Shown piece by piece: positions 25,400-32,920 of a stretch of DNA of 64,000 bases. The notes beneath the pieces were generated by a model. It made no database searches, was not told where the DNA came from, and saw only the letters and a program-made list of their open reading frames with translations. The position numbers and the translations under genes are program-made. Each line of letters begins with the position of its first letter. Position 1 is the first letter of the stretch. The DNA is from Micromonospora sp. NBC_01699 (GTDB taxonomy: Bacteria; Actinomycetota; Actinomycetes; Mycobacteriales; Micromonosporaceae). Location: the NCBI RefSeq assembly GCF_036250065.1, contig NZ_CP109199.1:3658001-3722000 (forward strand), given 5' to 3'.

Positions 25400-25570
25400 G
25401 TGAAAAATAATGGATTACGGACTTTCCTGTCGGTCCTGGCAGGGCTGGCGGTGATCTTCTTCGGCACCAGCGAGGGTCAGGACCTGACCACCGCCATCCT
25501 GGTGCTGGCGCTGGTGGCGGGCCTGATCGTCTGGCACCTCACCAAGCCCGGAAACCCCTCGACAAGCTGA
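25400..25570 (+). CDS. small membrane protein
   Basis: 56 residues starting with GTG: MKNNGLRTFLSVLAGLAVIF and TAILVLALVAGLIVWHL form two hydrophobic segments with a short polar loop (FGTSEGQDLT) and a polar end. The sequence just upstream is strikingly AT-rich for this genome (TTATTACGTTAATTGC), so a promoter lies at the start codon and the mRNA may be leaderless. Function unknown. Confidence 0.55.
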   Translation: MKNNGLRTFLSVLAGLAVIFFGTSEGQDLTTAILVLALVAGLIVWHLTKPGNPSTS

Positions 25571-25610
25571 CCGCACCCGCCGATCCGGCAGCGCGTACCC
25601 CGCCGGTCGG

Positions 25611-26279
25611 TCAGCGGGCCGCCACGGCGCGGGCCAGGTCGCCGGTGAGTTCGCGGTCGTCGATCGGCTGCTCACCGAGCGACACCCGGACCAGGGCCGA
25701 GGCCAGCCGGGCGAAGTCCGCGCCGCCGGTCAGGTCGCCGAGCTTGTCCGCCGACGCGGGCAGCCCGAGCCGCTGCGCACCGGTACCCACCCGCCGGTCG
25801 GTGTACGGGCGCAGTTCCGGCCAGACCGCCTGGACCTCGCGCAGGAATATCTCCGACCCGGTCGGGCCGATACCGGGAAACTCGGTGATCAGCCGGCGCA
25901 GCGCCGGTGGGTCGTCGCCCGCCTCGGCGTGCAGTTTGCGCAGGTCGCCGTGCCAGCGGTCCAGGCAGAGCCGGGCGCCCGCGACGAGCATGGTCGCGGT
26001 CCGTTCGTCGTACCGCCGGTAGTGGCCGCGACCGAGCGCGGCCAGCAGACTCCGCCGGTTCGCCGCCGCCATCTGCTGCGGCGACCGGAATCCGGCGGCG
26101 AACAGTTCCCTGGCGGCGGCGATCGCCACGCTCGCCCGGATCCTGGTGCTGAGCAGCGTGGTGAGCACCAGCAACTGGTACAGCGGCACCGGTCGGTCGG
26201 CCAGCTCGATCCCGGCCTGCTGGGCGTACGTCTGCCCGTACCGGTCGAGCAGGGCCCTGACCACCTCACGATCGTTCAT
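25611..26279 (-). CDS. HhH-GPD superfamily DNA glycosylase-like protein
   Basis: 222 residues of the endonuclease III fold: LYQLLVLTTLLSTRIRASVAIAAARELF in the N-terminal half and the helix-hairpin-helix LITEFPGIGPTGSEIFLREVQAVWPEL, followed by the expected Asp-containing segment (PYTDRRVGTGAQRLGL). The C-terminal [4Fe-4S] cysteines of true endonuclease III are absent. The role would be base-excision repair, with unknown substrate. Confidence 0.8.
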   Translation of the reverse strand: MNDREVVRALLDRYGQTYAQQAGIELADRPVPLYQLLVLTTLLSTRIRASVAIAAARELFAAGFRSPQQMAAANRRSLLAALGRGHYRRYDERTATMLVAGARLCLDRWHGDLRKLHAEAGDDPPALRRLITEFPGIGPTGSEIFLREVQAVWPELRPYTDRRVGTGAQRLGLPASADKLGDLTGGADFARLASALVRVSLGEQPIDDRELTGDLARAVAAR

Positions 26280-26410
26280 GACCTCTGCCTACCCGCTGAC
26301 GCCGCCGCTAGCCCGGCCGGAGCACCGGCATGGCCGACCGGGGGCCGGGTAATCGAGCCGGTGCGGGTCGGTGCGTCGAGCGCCGGCACCGAGCGCGGAA
26401 GGAGACAGCG

Positions 26411-26611
26411 ATGACGAACGTGCAGCAACCCGAGATGCGACGCAACGAGAACAACCCGACCGTGCAGGACAGCAAGGGTCCGCGGCCGGGCGACCGGCGC
26501 CAGTCCTCCGGTGGCGCCGCCCGACCTGTCCCACCGGAACAGGTCTCCCCGTACGGGCCGTCGGCCCGGCCGGTGGCGCGGGCCGCCGAGCCCGAGCGCC
26601 GCTCCGAGTAA
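26411..26611 (+). CDS. small hydrophilic protein, unknown function
   Basis: 66 residues, probably disordered: MTNVQQPEMRRNENNPTVQD, a Gly/Arg-rich middle and a Pro/Ala/Arg-rich end (VARAAEPERRSE). The ATG has a strong ribosome site (GGAAGGAGA), which is the main support that it is real. It stands alone between two oppositely oriented genes. Confidence 0.55.
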   Translation: MTNVQQPEMRRNENNPTVQDSKGPRPGDRRQSSGGAARPVPPEQVSPYGPSARPVARAAEPERRSE

Positions 26612-26641
26612 CACCGGCGGCCGAGACGTCGGCGGGCACGG

Positions 26642-27148
26642 TCATCGGGACCGGCCCGACCGACCCAGCCGGTACCAGGTGGCCGCCGCCGCGAAGCCGT
26701 ACGCCAGGTGGGGCACGGCGTCGGACAGCCAGTCCGACCGGCTCCACCGGCGCGGATCGGTGACGCCGAGACCGGTCATGGCAGCGTCCGAGGCGAACAT
26801 CGCACCGGCGCCCAGGACGATCCCGACCACCGGCAGCGGCCACCTGCGTCCGGCGGCCAGCACCGTCACCAGAACCGCGGCGCCGACCCCGGTGCCGTAG
26901 CCGAGCAGGGGCCCGAGGCCCGAGCGGCGGTTCGCCGCCCGTTCCCCGGGCCCCAGATCCAGGTGTACGGTCCGGGCGAACCGTCCGGCGGTCTGCTCCG
27001 GCGTACTGCTCGCCGGCCGGGCCCGGACCAGCATGTCCAGGTACGTGACCGCGTTCAGCGCCAAAGTGCCGACCGTGCCGGCGATGGCGCCGTCCACGGC
27101 GGCGGCGCGCCGGTCCACGCCCGAGTTGCCGTACGCCCGCATCGTCAT
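26642..27148 (-). CDS. hypothetical membrane protein
   Basis: 168 residues with about four hydrophobic segments (AIAGTVGTLALNAVTYLDML; GLGPLLGYGTGVGAAVLVTVLAA; LPVVGIVLGAGAMFASDAAM; AVPHLAYGFAAAATWYRL). No family I can name, although the style (P-H-L-A-Y-G-x-A near the end) is familiar from actinobacterial unknowns. The ATG overlaps the stop of the 69-residue gene upstream (ATGA), so the two are coupled. Confidence 0.7.
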   Translation of the reverse strand: MTMRAYGNSGVDRRAAAVDGAIAGTVGTLALNAVTYLDMLVRARPASSTPEQTAGRFARTVHLDLGPGERAANRRSGLGPLLGYGTGVGAAVLVTVLAAGRRWPLPVVGIVLGAGAMFASDAAMTGLGVTDPRRWSRSDWLSDAVPHLAYGFAAAATWYRLGRSGRSR

Positions 27149-27354
27149 CTCCGCTCGTCGCGTCCGCGTTCACCCTTGGGGCCGCGCCCGCGCTCGCTGC
27201 GCAACACACCCCGCTGGCCCCGGTCGTCCTGTAGGACCTGGTTCGCCACGGTGTTGGCGCCCTTGTCCACGGCGCGCCCGGAGTCCTCGATGAGCTTGCG
27301 CAGCCGCGCCCGTTCGACGTCGTACGCGTTGCTGCCCGGTCGTGGTCCTGGCAT
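27145..27354 (-). CDS. small charged hypothetical protein
   Basis: 69 residues starting MPGPRPGSNAYDVERARLRK, helical in the middle (LIEDSGRAVDKGANTVANQVLQDD) and ending in a run of Arg, Lys, Glu and Asp. It is translationally coupled to the following membrane-protein gene by an ATGA overlap and lies 46 bases from the universal stress protein gene on the same strand, so the three may form one transcript. Confidence 0.6.
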   Translation of the reverse strand: MPGPRPGSNAYDVERARLRKLIEDSGRAVDKGANTVANQVLQDDRGQRGVLRSERGRGPKGERGRDERR

Positions 27355-27400
27355 TCGCTTGTCCCCGTTCCGTTTGTGTCCGACGGTGTACCCGGGGTGT

Positions 27401-28378
27401 CTACCCGCCCAGGTGGGGGCCATTCGCGTCGCGCGGCTGGAGGTCGGCCTCGCGCCCGGCGTCGGCCACCGTCCGGGTACGCGGTTCCGGTTGCACCTGC
27501 GCCGTGTGGTGCACGACCGCCACCGGACTTTCCGCATGGTGCAGGACGTGCTGGCTCACCGAGCCGAGCAGTAGCGCGCCGAGGGCGCCCCGGCCGTGTC
27601 CGCCGACGACGACGAGTTGGGCGTACCGGGAGAGTTCGACCAGGGCCGGTGCCGCGCGGCCGGGGATGAGCTGGCGGTTGATCTCCACCTGTGGGTAGCG
27701 CTCCCGCCAGCCGGCGACCGATTCGGCCAGCACCCGGTCCTCGTCCTCGCGCAGTGCCTGTTTGTCGTGCACGGTCGGCAGCACGTCCCCGGCCTGGGTC
27801 GAGACGGGGTGCCGGTAGGCGTGCACCGCCACCACGTGGGTGCCGCGCAACGCCGCCTCGTCGACGGCGAAGGCGATCGCCCGGGTCGAGCGCGGCGAGC
27901 CGTCGATGCCGACCACCACCGGCCCGGTCGGGTCGGGTCGTCCCCGGGCGACCAGGACGGGGCTGGTCGCGTGGGAGGTCACCTGGACCGCCACCGATCC
28001 GATCAGCAGGCTGGTGAGGCCGCCCAGGCCGTGGTCGCCGATCACCACCAGGGCGGCGTTGGTGGACTCCCCGACCAGTACGGCGGTGGCGAACCCGGTC
28101 ACCACTTCGCCGGTGACGGAAAGGCCCGGTGCCGCCGCCCGTGCCTCGGCGACCGCCTCGGCCAGCACCTGTTCGGCCTGCTGACGCAGCCCGCCCTCGG
28201 GCGGGCCGGCGGGTGACGGCTTGCCGGACACCTTCAGCTTCGGCCAGACGAAGGCGTGTACGACCCGCAGCGGGCGGGACCGGCGCAGCGCCTCGTCCAC
28301 CGCCAACCGGACCGCGGCCAGCCCGGTCGGCGACCCGTCGACGCCGACCACCACCGGCGCTCCGCTCGGTACGTCCAC
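27401..28378 (-). CDS. universal stress protein with two UspA domains
   Basis: 325 residues. Domain 1 (about 7-145) starts VVVGVDGSPTGLAAVRLAVDEAL and has the ATP-binding pattern GDHGLGGLTSLLIGSVAVQVTSHATSPVLV. Domain 2 (about 150-295) repeats this: VVVGIDGSPRSTRAIAFAVDEA and GGHGRGALGALLLGSVSQHVLHHAESPVAVV. The G-x2-G-x9-G-S pattern in both predicts nucleotide binding. A charged tail of about 30 residues follows. Tandem USPs are typical hypoxia or stress proteins in actinobacteria. Confidence 0.93.
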   Translation of the reverse strand: MDVPSGAPVVVGVDGSPTGLAAVRLAVDEALRRSRPLRVVHAFVWPKLKVSGKPSPAGPPEGGLRQQAEQVLAEAVAEARAAAPGLSVTGEVVTGFATAVLVGESTNAALVVIGDHGLGGLTSLLIGSVAVQVTSHATSPVLVARGRPDPTGPVVVGIDGSPRSTRAIAFAVDEAALRGTHVVAVHAYRHPVSTQAGDVLPTVHDKQALREDEDRVLAESVAGWRERYPQVEINRQLIPGRAAPALVELSRYAQLVVVGGHGRGALGALLLGSVSQHVLHHAESPVAVVHHTAQVQPEPRTRTVADAGREADLQPRDANGPHLGG

Positions 28379-28555
28379 GGCTGGCCCTCCTCCCGCTGGC
28401 GATGGGGGCGGGGGTCACCCCCAGTATGGGCGGGTGCGGTGGCCGCCGGGGCCAGAGTCGACCAGGTCGTAGGCCGAAAGCCGGTTCGGTCGTGGTGCTG
28501 CCGATAATCTGCCTTTGTTCGCGACCCGACCAGCGCGATCACCATGGGGGCGACG

Positions 28556-28855
28556 ATGGTTACCGTAGAACTCACCCGGTTCCGGGTGGCATCGCAGCGG
28601 GCCGAGGAAATGCTCGCCGCGCGACCGGCCATGTTGCGCGACTTCGAGGCCGACCGGGAGGGCTTCCTCGATGCCCGGTTGGTCCAGTTGCCCGATGACG
28701 AGTGGGTCGACATCGTGTTCTGGCGGTCGCCGGAGGATCTTGCCGCCTCCCGGGCCAAGGGCGGGAACCTGCCCTACATCCGGGCGTTCTTCGAACTGAT
28801 CGACGAACTGGTCAGCTCCGAGGAGGGCAGGGTGCTCGACGGCCGGGTCAGGTGA
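28556..28855 (+). CDS. ABM-type (antibiotic biosynthesis monooxygenase fold) protein
   Basis: 99 residues of a ferredoxin-like ABM fold: MVTVELTRFRV, AEEMLAARPAMLRDFEADREGFLDARLVQLPDDEWVDIVFWRSPEDLAASRA, ending FELIDELVSSEEGRVLDG. The second ATG (28556) has GGGGGCG just upstream and is preferred to 28544. Members range from heme or quinone monooxygenases to ligand-binding proteins; the activity here is unknown. It converges on the acetyltransferase gene with only 3 bases between stops. Confidence 0.7.
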   Translation: MVTVELTRFRVASQRAEEMLAARPAMLRDFEADREGFLDARLVQLPDDEWVDIVFWRSPEDLAASRAKGGNLPYIRAFFELIDELVSSEEGRVLDGRVR

Positions 28856-28858
28856 GGT

Positions 28859-29389
28859 CTACGCGCCGGGTACGGCGGCTCCGGGCAGGTCGGTGGCCGG
28901 GTCGATGACCCAGTGGTGGGACCGGAGCAGCCGGTCGGCGAAGGTGACCTCCTGCTCGCCGACCAGGGTGAAGCCCAGCGAGCGGCAGATGCCGTTCGAC
29001 GGGCCGTTGGTGCTCGCGGGGTAGGCGTGCACCGGTCCCCAGCGCCGTTCGTCGCGGGCCCGTTCGAGCAGCGCGAGGGCGGACCGTTTGGCGAGCCCGC
29101 GCCCCTGGAACTCCGGCAGGACCATCCACCCGATCTCGGACACGACCTCGCCGTCGTTGTCGTGCGACCACAGCGCCACCGTGCCGGCGACCAGCTCGGG
29201 GCGGTTCCCGTCGGGCACGATCATCATGATCCAGTCGGTGTCCGCCGCCGCCCGCTCGGCGTCCCGGGCGACCTTCGCCTCGATCCCCGTACGCGGCAGC
29301 GGGCCGCCGAGGTCCGCCATCATCACCGGGTCGCAGCGCATCCGCACGTACGCCTCGACATCGCCCGGCTGCACGTTCCGTAACAGCAC
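28859..29389 (-). CDS. GNAT-family N-acetyltransferase
   Basis: 176 residues. The acetyl-CoA-binding motif A is clear: EIGWMVLPEFQGRGLAKRSALALLERA (Q-G-R-G-x-A), followed by AYPASTNGPSNGICRSLGFTLVGEQEV, the motif B region of RimJ/RimL-like acetyltransferases. The N-terminus (MLLRNVQPGDVEAYVRMRCDP) is typical. Substrate unknown. Confidence 0.88.
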   Translation of the reverse strand: MLLRNVQPGDVEAYVRMRCDPVMMADLGGPLPRTGIEAKVARDAERAAADTDWIMMIVPDGNRPELVAGTVALWSHDNDGEVVSEIGWMVLPEFQGRGLAKRSALALLERARDERRWGPVHAYPASTNGPSNGICRSLGFTLVGEQEVTFADRLLRSHHWVIDPATDLPGAAVPGA

Positions 29390-29556
29390 CCTCGCTCCTC
29401 AACCATTCCGACGTTCCGTTCCGCTCGGAGTCCACCACACCGGTACGACAACCGCCCGGCCGACGGGTCCACTCTGTACGCTGACCGGGCCGACCGACCG
29501 AGCGCGGCAGCAGCCGTACGCCGTAGCACCGAACGCCGTAGCAGAGGACTCCGTCG

Positions 29557-30297
29557 ATGACCGAGACACCCGTTGCCCCGAGCACCGCCCGCATGATCGA
29601 CTATTGGCTCGGCGGCCGGCACCACTACCCGGTCGACGTGGCCGCGGCCGGCGCGTTCGAGGGCGCGTACGGGCCCTGTGCGGAGATCTTCCGGTCGCTG
29701 CGTGCCTTCCTCGGCCGCTCGGTGGCGTACCTGGCCGAGCACGGGACCGACCACTTCCTGGTCTTCGGTGCGGGCGTGCCGACCTGCGGCAACGTGCACG
29801 AGGTGGCCCCGGACGCGCACGTGCTCTACACCGACATCGACCCGGTGACCATCGCGCTGGGGCATGAGGTGCTGGCCGGCAACGACCGCGCCGGGTACGC
29901 CTTCGGCGACGCGACCGACCCGGCGACGATCGACCCGGAGGCGCTGGCGAGGTTCCTGCCGGGCTGGGGGCGGGAGCCGATCGGGGTGGTCTTCCTCGGT
30001 CTGGCCGCCTTCCTCGACGATCCGACCCTGGCCCGTACGCTCGACCAGCTCCACCGGGCCGTCCCACCGGGCAGCATGTTGGCCTTCGACTTCGACGGCG
30101 AGGAGCTGACCGGCCACCCGGAGGCGCTGGCGATGATGGGGGAGGGCTTCCACATGCGCGACCCGGCCGCCTTCCCGGACCTGCTCGGAAACTGGCGGCT
30201 GACCGCCGAGGGCATCCTCCCGGTGGCGCGTTGGCGCCCCGACGGCCCGCCGGCCGAGGTGCCGGACGCCTTCCACGGCGGTGTCGCGCTGCGCTGA
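29557..30297 (+). CDS. SAM-dependent methyltransferase, DUF574/Methyltransf_19 family
   Basis: 246 residues starting with the family signature PSTARMIDYWLGGRHHYPVD. The SAM-binding Rossmann region includes HFLVFGAGVPTCGNVHEVAPDAHVLYTDIDPVTIALG, then ATDPATIDPEALARFLPG and IGVVFLGLAAFLDD. The glycine loop reads F-G-A-G-V-P, as in many actinobacterial members that carry S-G-L-P-T. It is one of a large expanded family with few known substrates. Confidence 0.85.
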   Translation: MTETPVAPSTARMIDYWLGGRHHYPVDVAAAGAFEGAYGPCAEIFRSLRAFLGRSVAYLAEHGTDHFLVFGAGVPTCGNVHEVAPDAHVLYTDIDPVTIALGHEVLAGNDRAGYAFGDATDPATIDPEALARFLPGWGREPIGVVFLGLAAFLDDPTLARTLDQLHRAVPPGSMLAFDFDGEELTGHPEALAMMGEGFHMRDPAAFPDLLGNWRLTAEGILPVARWRPDGPPAEVPDAFHGGVALR

Positions 30298-30368
30298 CCG
30301 GGTGACCTCCCGGCCGCCGGCGGAACGGATCGGCACCCGCCGCGAGACCCACCCCGGCGCCCGGCGAC

Positions 30369-31010
30369 TCAGCCGGCGGTGACCAGGGTGACCAGGCCGG
30401 CGGCGACCAGTACACCGGCCCAGAGCCGATCCACGTTGAACCAGGCCCGACGCAGCACGCCGAGCCCGACCACCTCGTACACCAGCACGGACAGCGCCGC
30501 GGCCGTGGTGAACATGGCGACGGTGTGCAGGCCGGCGGCGGCCAGGCCGCTGAGCGCACGGACGGGTGCGGCGGCCAGCGCCGTACCGTGTCCGCCATGT
30601 CCGGCCGGCACCGGCCCGGCGAGCAGGACCGGCAGCAGCATCAGCCCGGCGCCGTGCGCGGACGACATGAGGAACGACCAGCCGGCGAGCTGCGGCAGCG
30701 TGAGCCGCATGCCGGCCCAGCGGAAGTGCCGCCGGGACAGGATCCGCCACAGCCCGAATCCGACCAGCGCCAGCCCCACGCTCACCGGCACGACCGTGCC
30801 GGTGACCACCGAACGGGTGGCGCTGACCAGGCTGGCCACGATCGCCACCGAGGCGAGGTGCCCGGCGGCGATTGCCGGCAGGGCGGAGAACAGGGCGGCG
30901 CGGCGCCGTTCCTGCATTCCCCTGGCGACCGCGAAGAGCCAGCCCATGGCCGGGTTGAGACCGTGGAACGCGCCGAGCGCGGCCAACGCGCCCCACTGCG
31001 CCCAGGTCAC
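30369..31010 (-). CDS. integral membrane protein coupled to the selenium-binding protein gene
   Basis: 213 residues with about six membrane helices (WGALAALGAFHGLNPAMGWLFAVARG; ALPAIAAGHLASVAIVASLV; VVPVSVGLALVGFGLWRIL; LAGWSFLMSSAHGAGLMLLPVLL; ALSGLAAAGLHTVAMFTTAAALSVLVYEVV; LWAGVLVAAGLVTLV). Several helices hold conserved-looking histidines (FHGLNP, AAGH, SSAHG, LHTV), a pattern seen in metal-transport proteins such as the NicO/RcnA type; that link is speculative. Its ATG overlaps the stop of the SBP56-like gene (ATGA). Confidence 0.7.
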   Translation of the reverse strand: MTWAQWGALAALGAFHGLNPAMGWLFAVARGMQERRRAALFSALPAIAAGHLASVAIVASLVSATRSVVTGTVVPVSVGLALVGFGLWRILSRRHFRWAGMRLTLPQLAGWSFLMSSAHGAGLMLLPVLLAGPVPAGHGGHGTALAAAPVRALSGLAAAGLHTVAMFTTAAALSVLVYEVVGLGVLRRAWFNVDRLWAGVLVAAGLVTLVTAG

Positions 31011-32413
31011 GGGAAGCAGTACGAGTCGGACGAGGCGTCGCCGCCCTGTAGCCGGGTCTGGTGTACCCGCAGCCCCCGGAAGTCGTCGCCGTGCGGGAAG
31101 AAGCGCTCGTCCACGGCCAGCCCGCCGGCCTCGATGTCGACGTCGAGTTTCGCCTGCCAGGCGCCGACCCCGTCGGGGTAGAACTGGTCGTCCCAGGCAC
31201 CGTAGAGCGAGTTGGTCACGTACACCCGGCGGCCGTCCCGGCTGACCTCGACCATCTGCGGACCGCCGGAGAGCGCCAGTTCCGGCCGGGCCGGGTGCGG
31301 GTCACGACCGACGATCCCGCCGAGCCGGACCGAGCCGGTCTGCACCGGGTGGAAGGGGTCGCCGACGTCGTACTGCCTGAGTTCGCCGGTGCCCCAGCAG
31401 GAGACGTACAGGAACCTGTCGTCGACGGAGAGGTCGATGTCGGTGACCAGTGGCGGCACCGCCCCGAACGGTTTGAGCAGGTCGGGCAGGAGTTCCGGGT
31501 CGGCCGGCTCGGCCGGGATGTCGATCACGCGGGTGGCCGCCCAGCGGTCGCCGTCGCGGTGCCACAGCCAGATCGAGGCGGACAGGTCCTCGACGCTGAT
31601 CACCACACCGACGAAGCCGTACGTCCGGGTCGGGTCGTGCGCGGGACGCAGTTCCAGCGGCATCTGGTACTGGTCGCCCAGGTCGACGGTCTGCACGTGG
31701 GTACGTCGGCGCAGGTCCCAGAAGTGCAGCGCGTGCCCGTACCTGCGGCCGAGCAGCAGCTCACCGACGATGCCGTCCTCGATCATCGACGGGGTGCCCC
31801 ACTCCGAGGTGACCAGCACGTCATGGTTGAGGTGCCACCAGGCGTCGTACGCGAGGTACTGCGGTCCGCGGTCGGCCTCCCACGCGCCGCGTACCTCGAA
31901 CGTGTCGTGGTCGAGTACGGCCAGCCCGCCGGGCCCCTCCTCGCCGTTCGCCCCGCCGAGTGCGGAGAGGTAGATGCCGTCCGGTCCACAGTGCACGGTG
32001 TGCGGTCGGGAGTAGCCGGCCCGGTCGGCCAGTTGCTCGGGGCCGAGTTCCTTGACGATCTTCGGCCGGGTCGGGTCCGGCCCGGTGTCGAGCACGTAGA
32101 TCCGGGACGAGCGCAGACCGGGCACGATCAGGTAGCGCCGTTCGACGTGCGGGTGCGGGTTGGTCGGGCAGAGCGCGCTGCTGCACGCGTTCCAGCCGAA
32201 GTGGTGCAGCTCGTCGCCGGTGTGCGGTAGCTCGGTCCAGCCGACCACGCTGCCGTAGCGGTCCGAGTCCGGGTCGACGTCGACCACCGCGATGGCGTCC
32301 GGCCGCTGGGCGGTGCGGTCGAAGGCCGCGACGTAGGCGAGCTTCTCCGGCGGTGCGTTGACCGCGTCGCGGGGCGAGGCGTAGAAGGTCGGGTCCGGGG
32401 TCCATCGGGTCAC
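31007..32413 (-). CDS. selenium-binding protein / methanethiol oxidase family (SBP56)
   Basis: 468 residues covering the whole seven-bladed propeller family: FYASPRDAVNAPPEKLAYVAAF, HHFGWNACSSALCPTNPHPHVERRYLIVPGLRSSRIYV, YSRPHTVHCGPDGIYLSALG, HLNHDVLVTSEWGTPSM, and GPQMVEVSRDGRRVYVTNSLYGAWDDQFYP. Bacterial members are copper-dependent methanethiol oxidases yielding formaldehyde, H2S and H2O2. The Cys cluster NACSSALC lies where the family keeps its substrate cysteine. The GTG at 32413 has GGGAG 6 bases upstream. It is divergent from the organosulfur operon, with a CRP-like palindrome in between, so it fits a sulfur-scavenging role. Confidence 0.9.
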   Translation of the reverse strand: MTRWTPDPTFYASPRDAVNAPPEKLAYVAAFDRTAQRPDAIAVVDVDPDSDRYGSVVGWTELPHTGDELHHFGWNACSSALCPTNPHPHVERRYLIVPGLRSSRIYVLDTGPDPTRPKIVKELGPEQLADRAGYSRPHTVHCGPDGIYLSALGGANGEEGPGGLAVLDHDTFEVRGAWEADRGPQYLAYDAWWHLNHDVLVTSEWGTPSMIEDGIVGELLLGRRYGHALHFWDLRRRTHVQTVDLGDQYQMPLELRPAHDPTRTYGFVGVVISVEDLSASIWLWHRDGDRWAATRVIDIPAEPADPELLPDLLKPFGAVPPLVTDIDLSVDDRFLYVSCWGTGELRQYDVGDPFHPVQTGSVRLGGIVGRDPHPARPELALSGGPQMVEVSRDGRRVYVTNSLYGAWDDQFYPDGVGAWQAKLDVDIEAGGLAVDERFFPHGDDFRGLRVHQTRLQGGDASSDSYCFP

Positions 32414-32493
32414 GAGCTGCTCCCTGGTCGGATGGCACTCTGCTCGGGTCGCGGGCAATTCCCACTAAGCAGGTAGAGCATACCGGGAAAATA

Positions 32494-32509
32494 GGTGAGC
32501 CAGGTCACA
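32494..32509. promoter_or_regulatory. CRP-like palindrome in the divergent sulfur promoter region
   Basis: GGTGA-GCCAGG-TCACA, one mismatch from TGTGA-N6-TCACA. It sits between the methanethiol oxidase start (32413) and the leader peptide (32553). Confidence 0.45.
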
Positions 32510-32552
32510 TTGATCTAGACCCTGTGCTCGTCCGGCGGCTACCTTCGGCGCC

Positions 32553-32624
32553 ATGAACCGAAGCACCCGCCTGGTCCGGCGCCGCTTCGTCGACTACCAA
32601 CGGGTTTGCAGCAGCAGCTGTTGA
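32553..32624 (+). CDS. 23-residue Cys-rich leader peptide (cysteine-responsive attenuator)
   Basis: A 23-codon frame beginning MNRSTRLVRRRFVDYQRV and ending C-S-S-S-C before UGA. It matches the pattern of the short actinobacterial leader peptides found ahead of sulfur-assimilation operons: a basic middle (R-R-x-x-V-D-x-x-R-V) and cysteine codons at the end. There, ribosome stalling at Cys codons when Cys-tRNA is scarce is thought to raise downstream expression. The downstream operon here is sulfur-related, which supports the call. It lies 297 bases before the DszC/SfnB-like start. Confidence 0.75.
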   Translation: MNRSTRLVRRRFVDYQRVCSSSC

Positions 32625-32920
32625 CGCCGCTGGCGACGGGGCCGACATCCCGGCCCGCGTCACATCCCGGTTGACCGACCCGGCCGACCGTCCCGTTCGG
32701 ACGGTGCCACGGTCACTCCCGACCTTCCCCCCACCACGCCCGGCCGTGCAGGTGTGCCGCAACGTCGCGCACACGCTGCCCGACCGCCGCATCCGGTGTG
32801 CCGCGACGACGCGTCCACCGTGTCCGGAATCCCCACCGAGCCGCCGGCCCGCGACCGGCGGTTGCCGCCCGCGCGGAAGCCCGTACCGCCCGCCGCGATC
32901 GATCCTCGGAAGGACCGACC
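32625..32920 (+). other. long 5' leader between leader peptide and sulfur operon
   Basis: About 296 bases without a convincing gene. It contains GC-rich inverted segments (for example GGGGCCGACATCCCGGCCC at its start) that could form the alternative structures of an attenuator. It ends with the ribosome site GGAAGGA. Confidence 0.4.
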
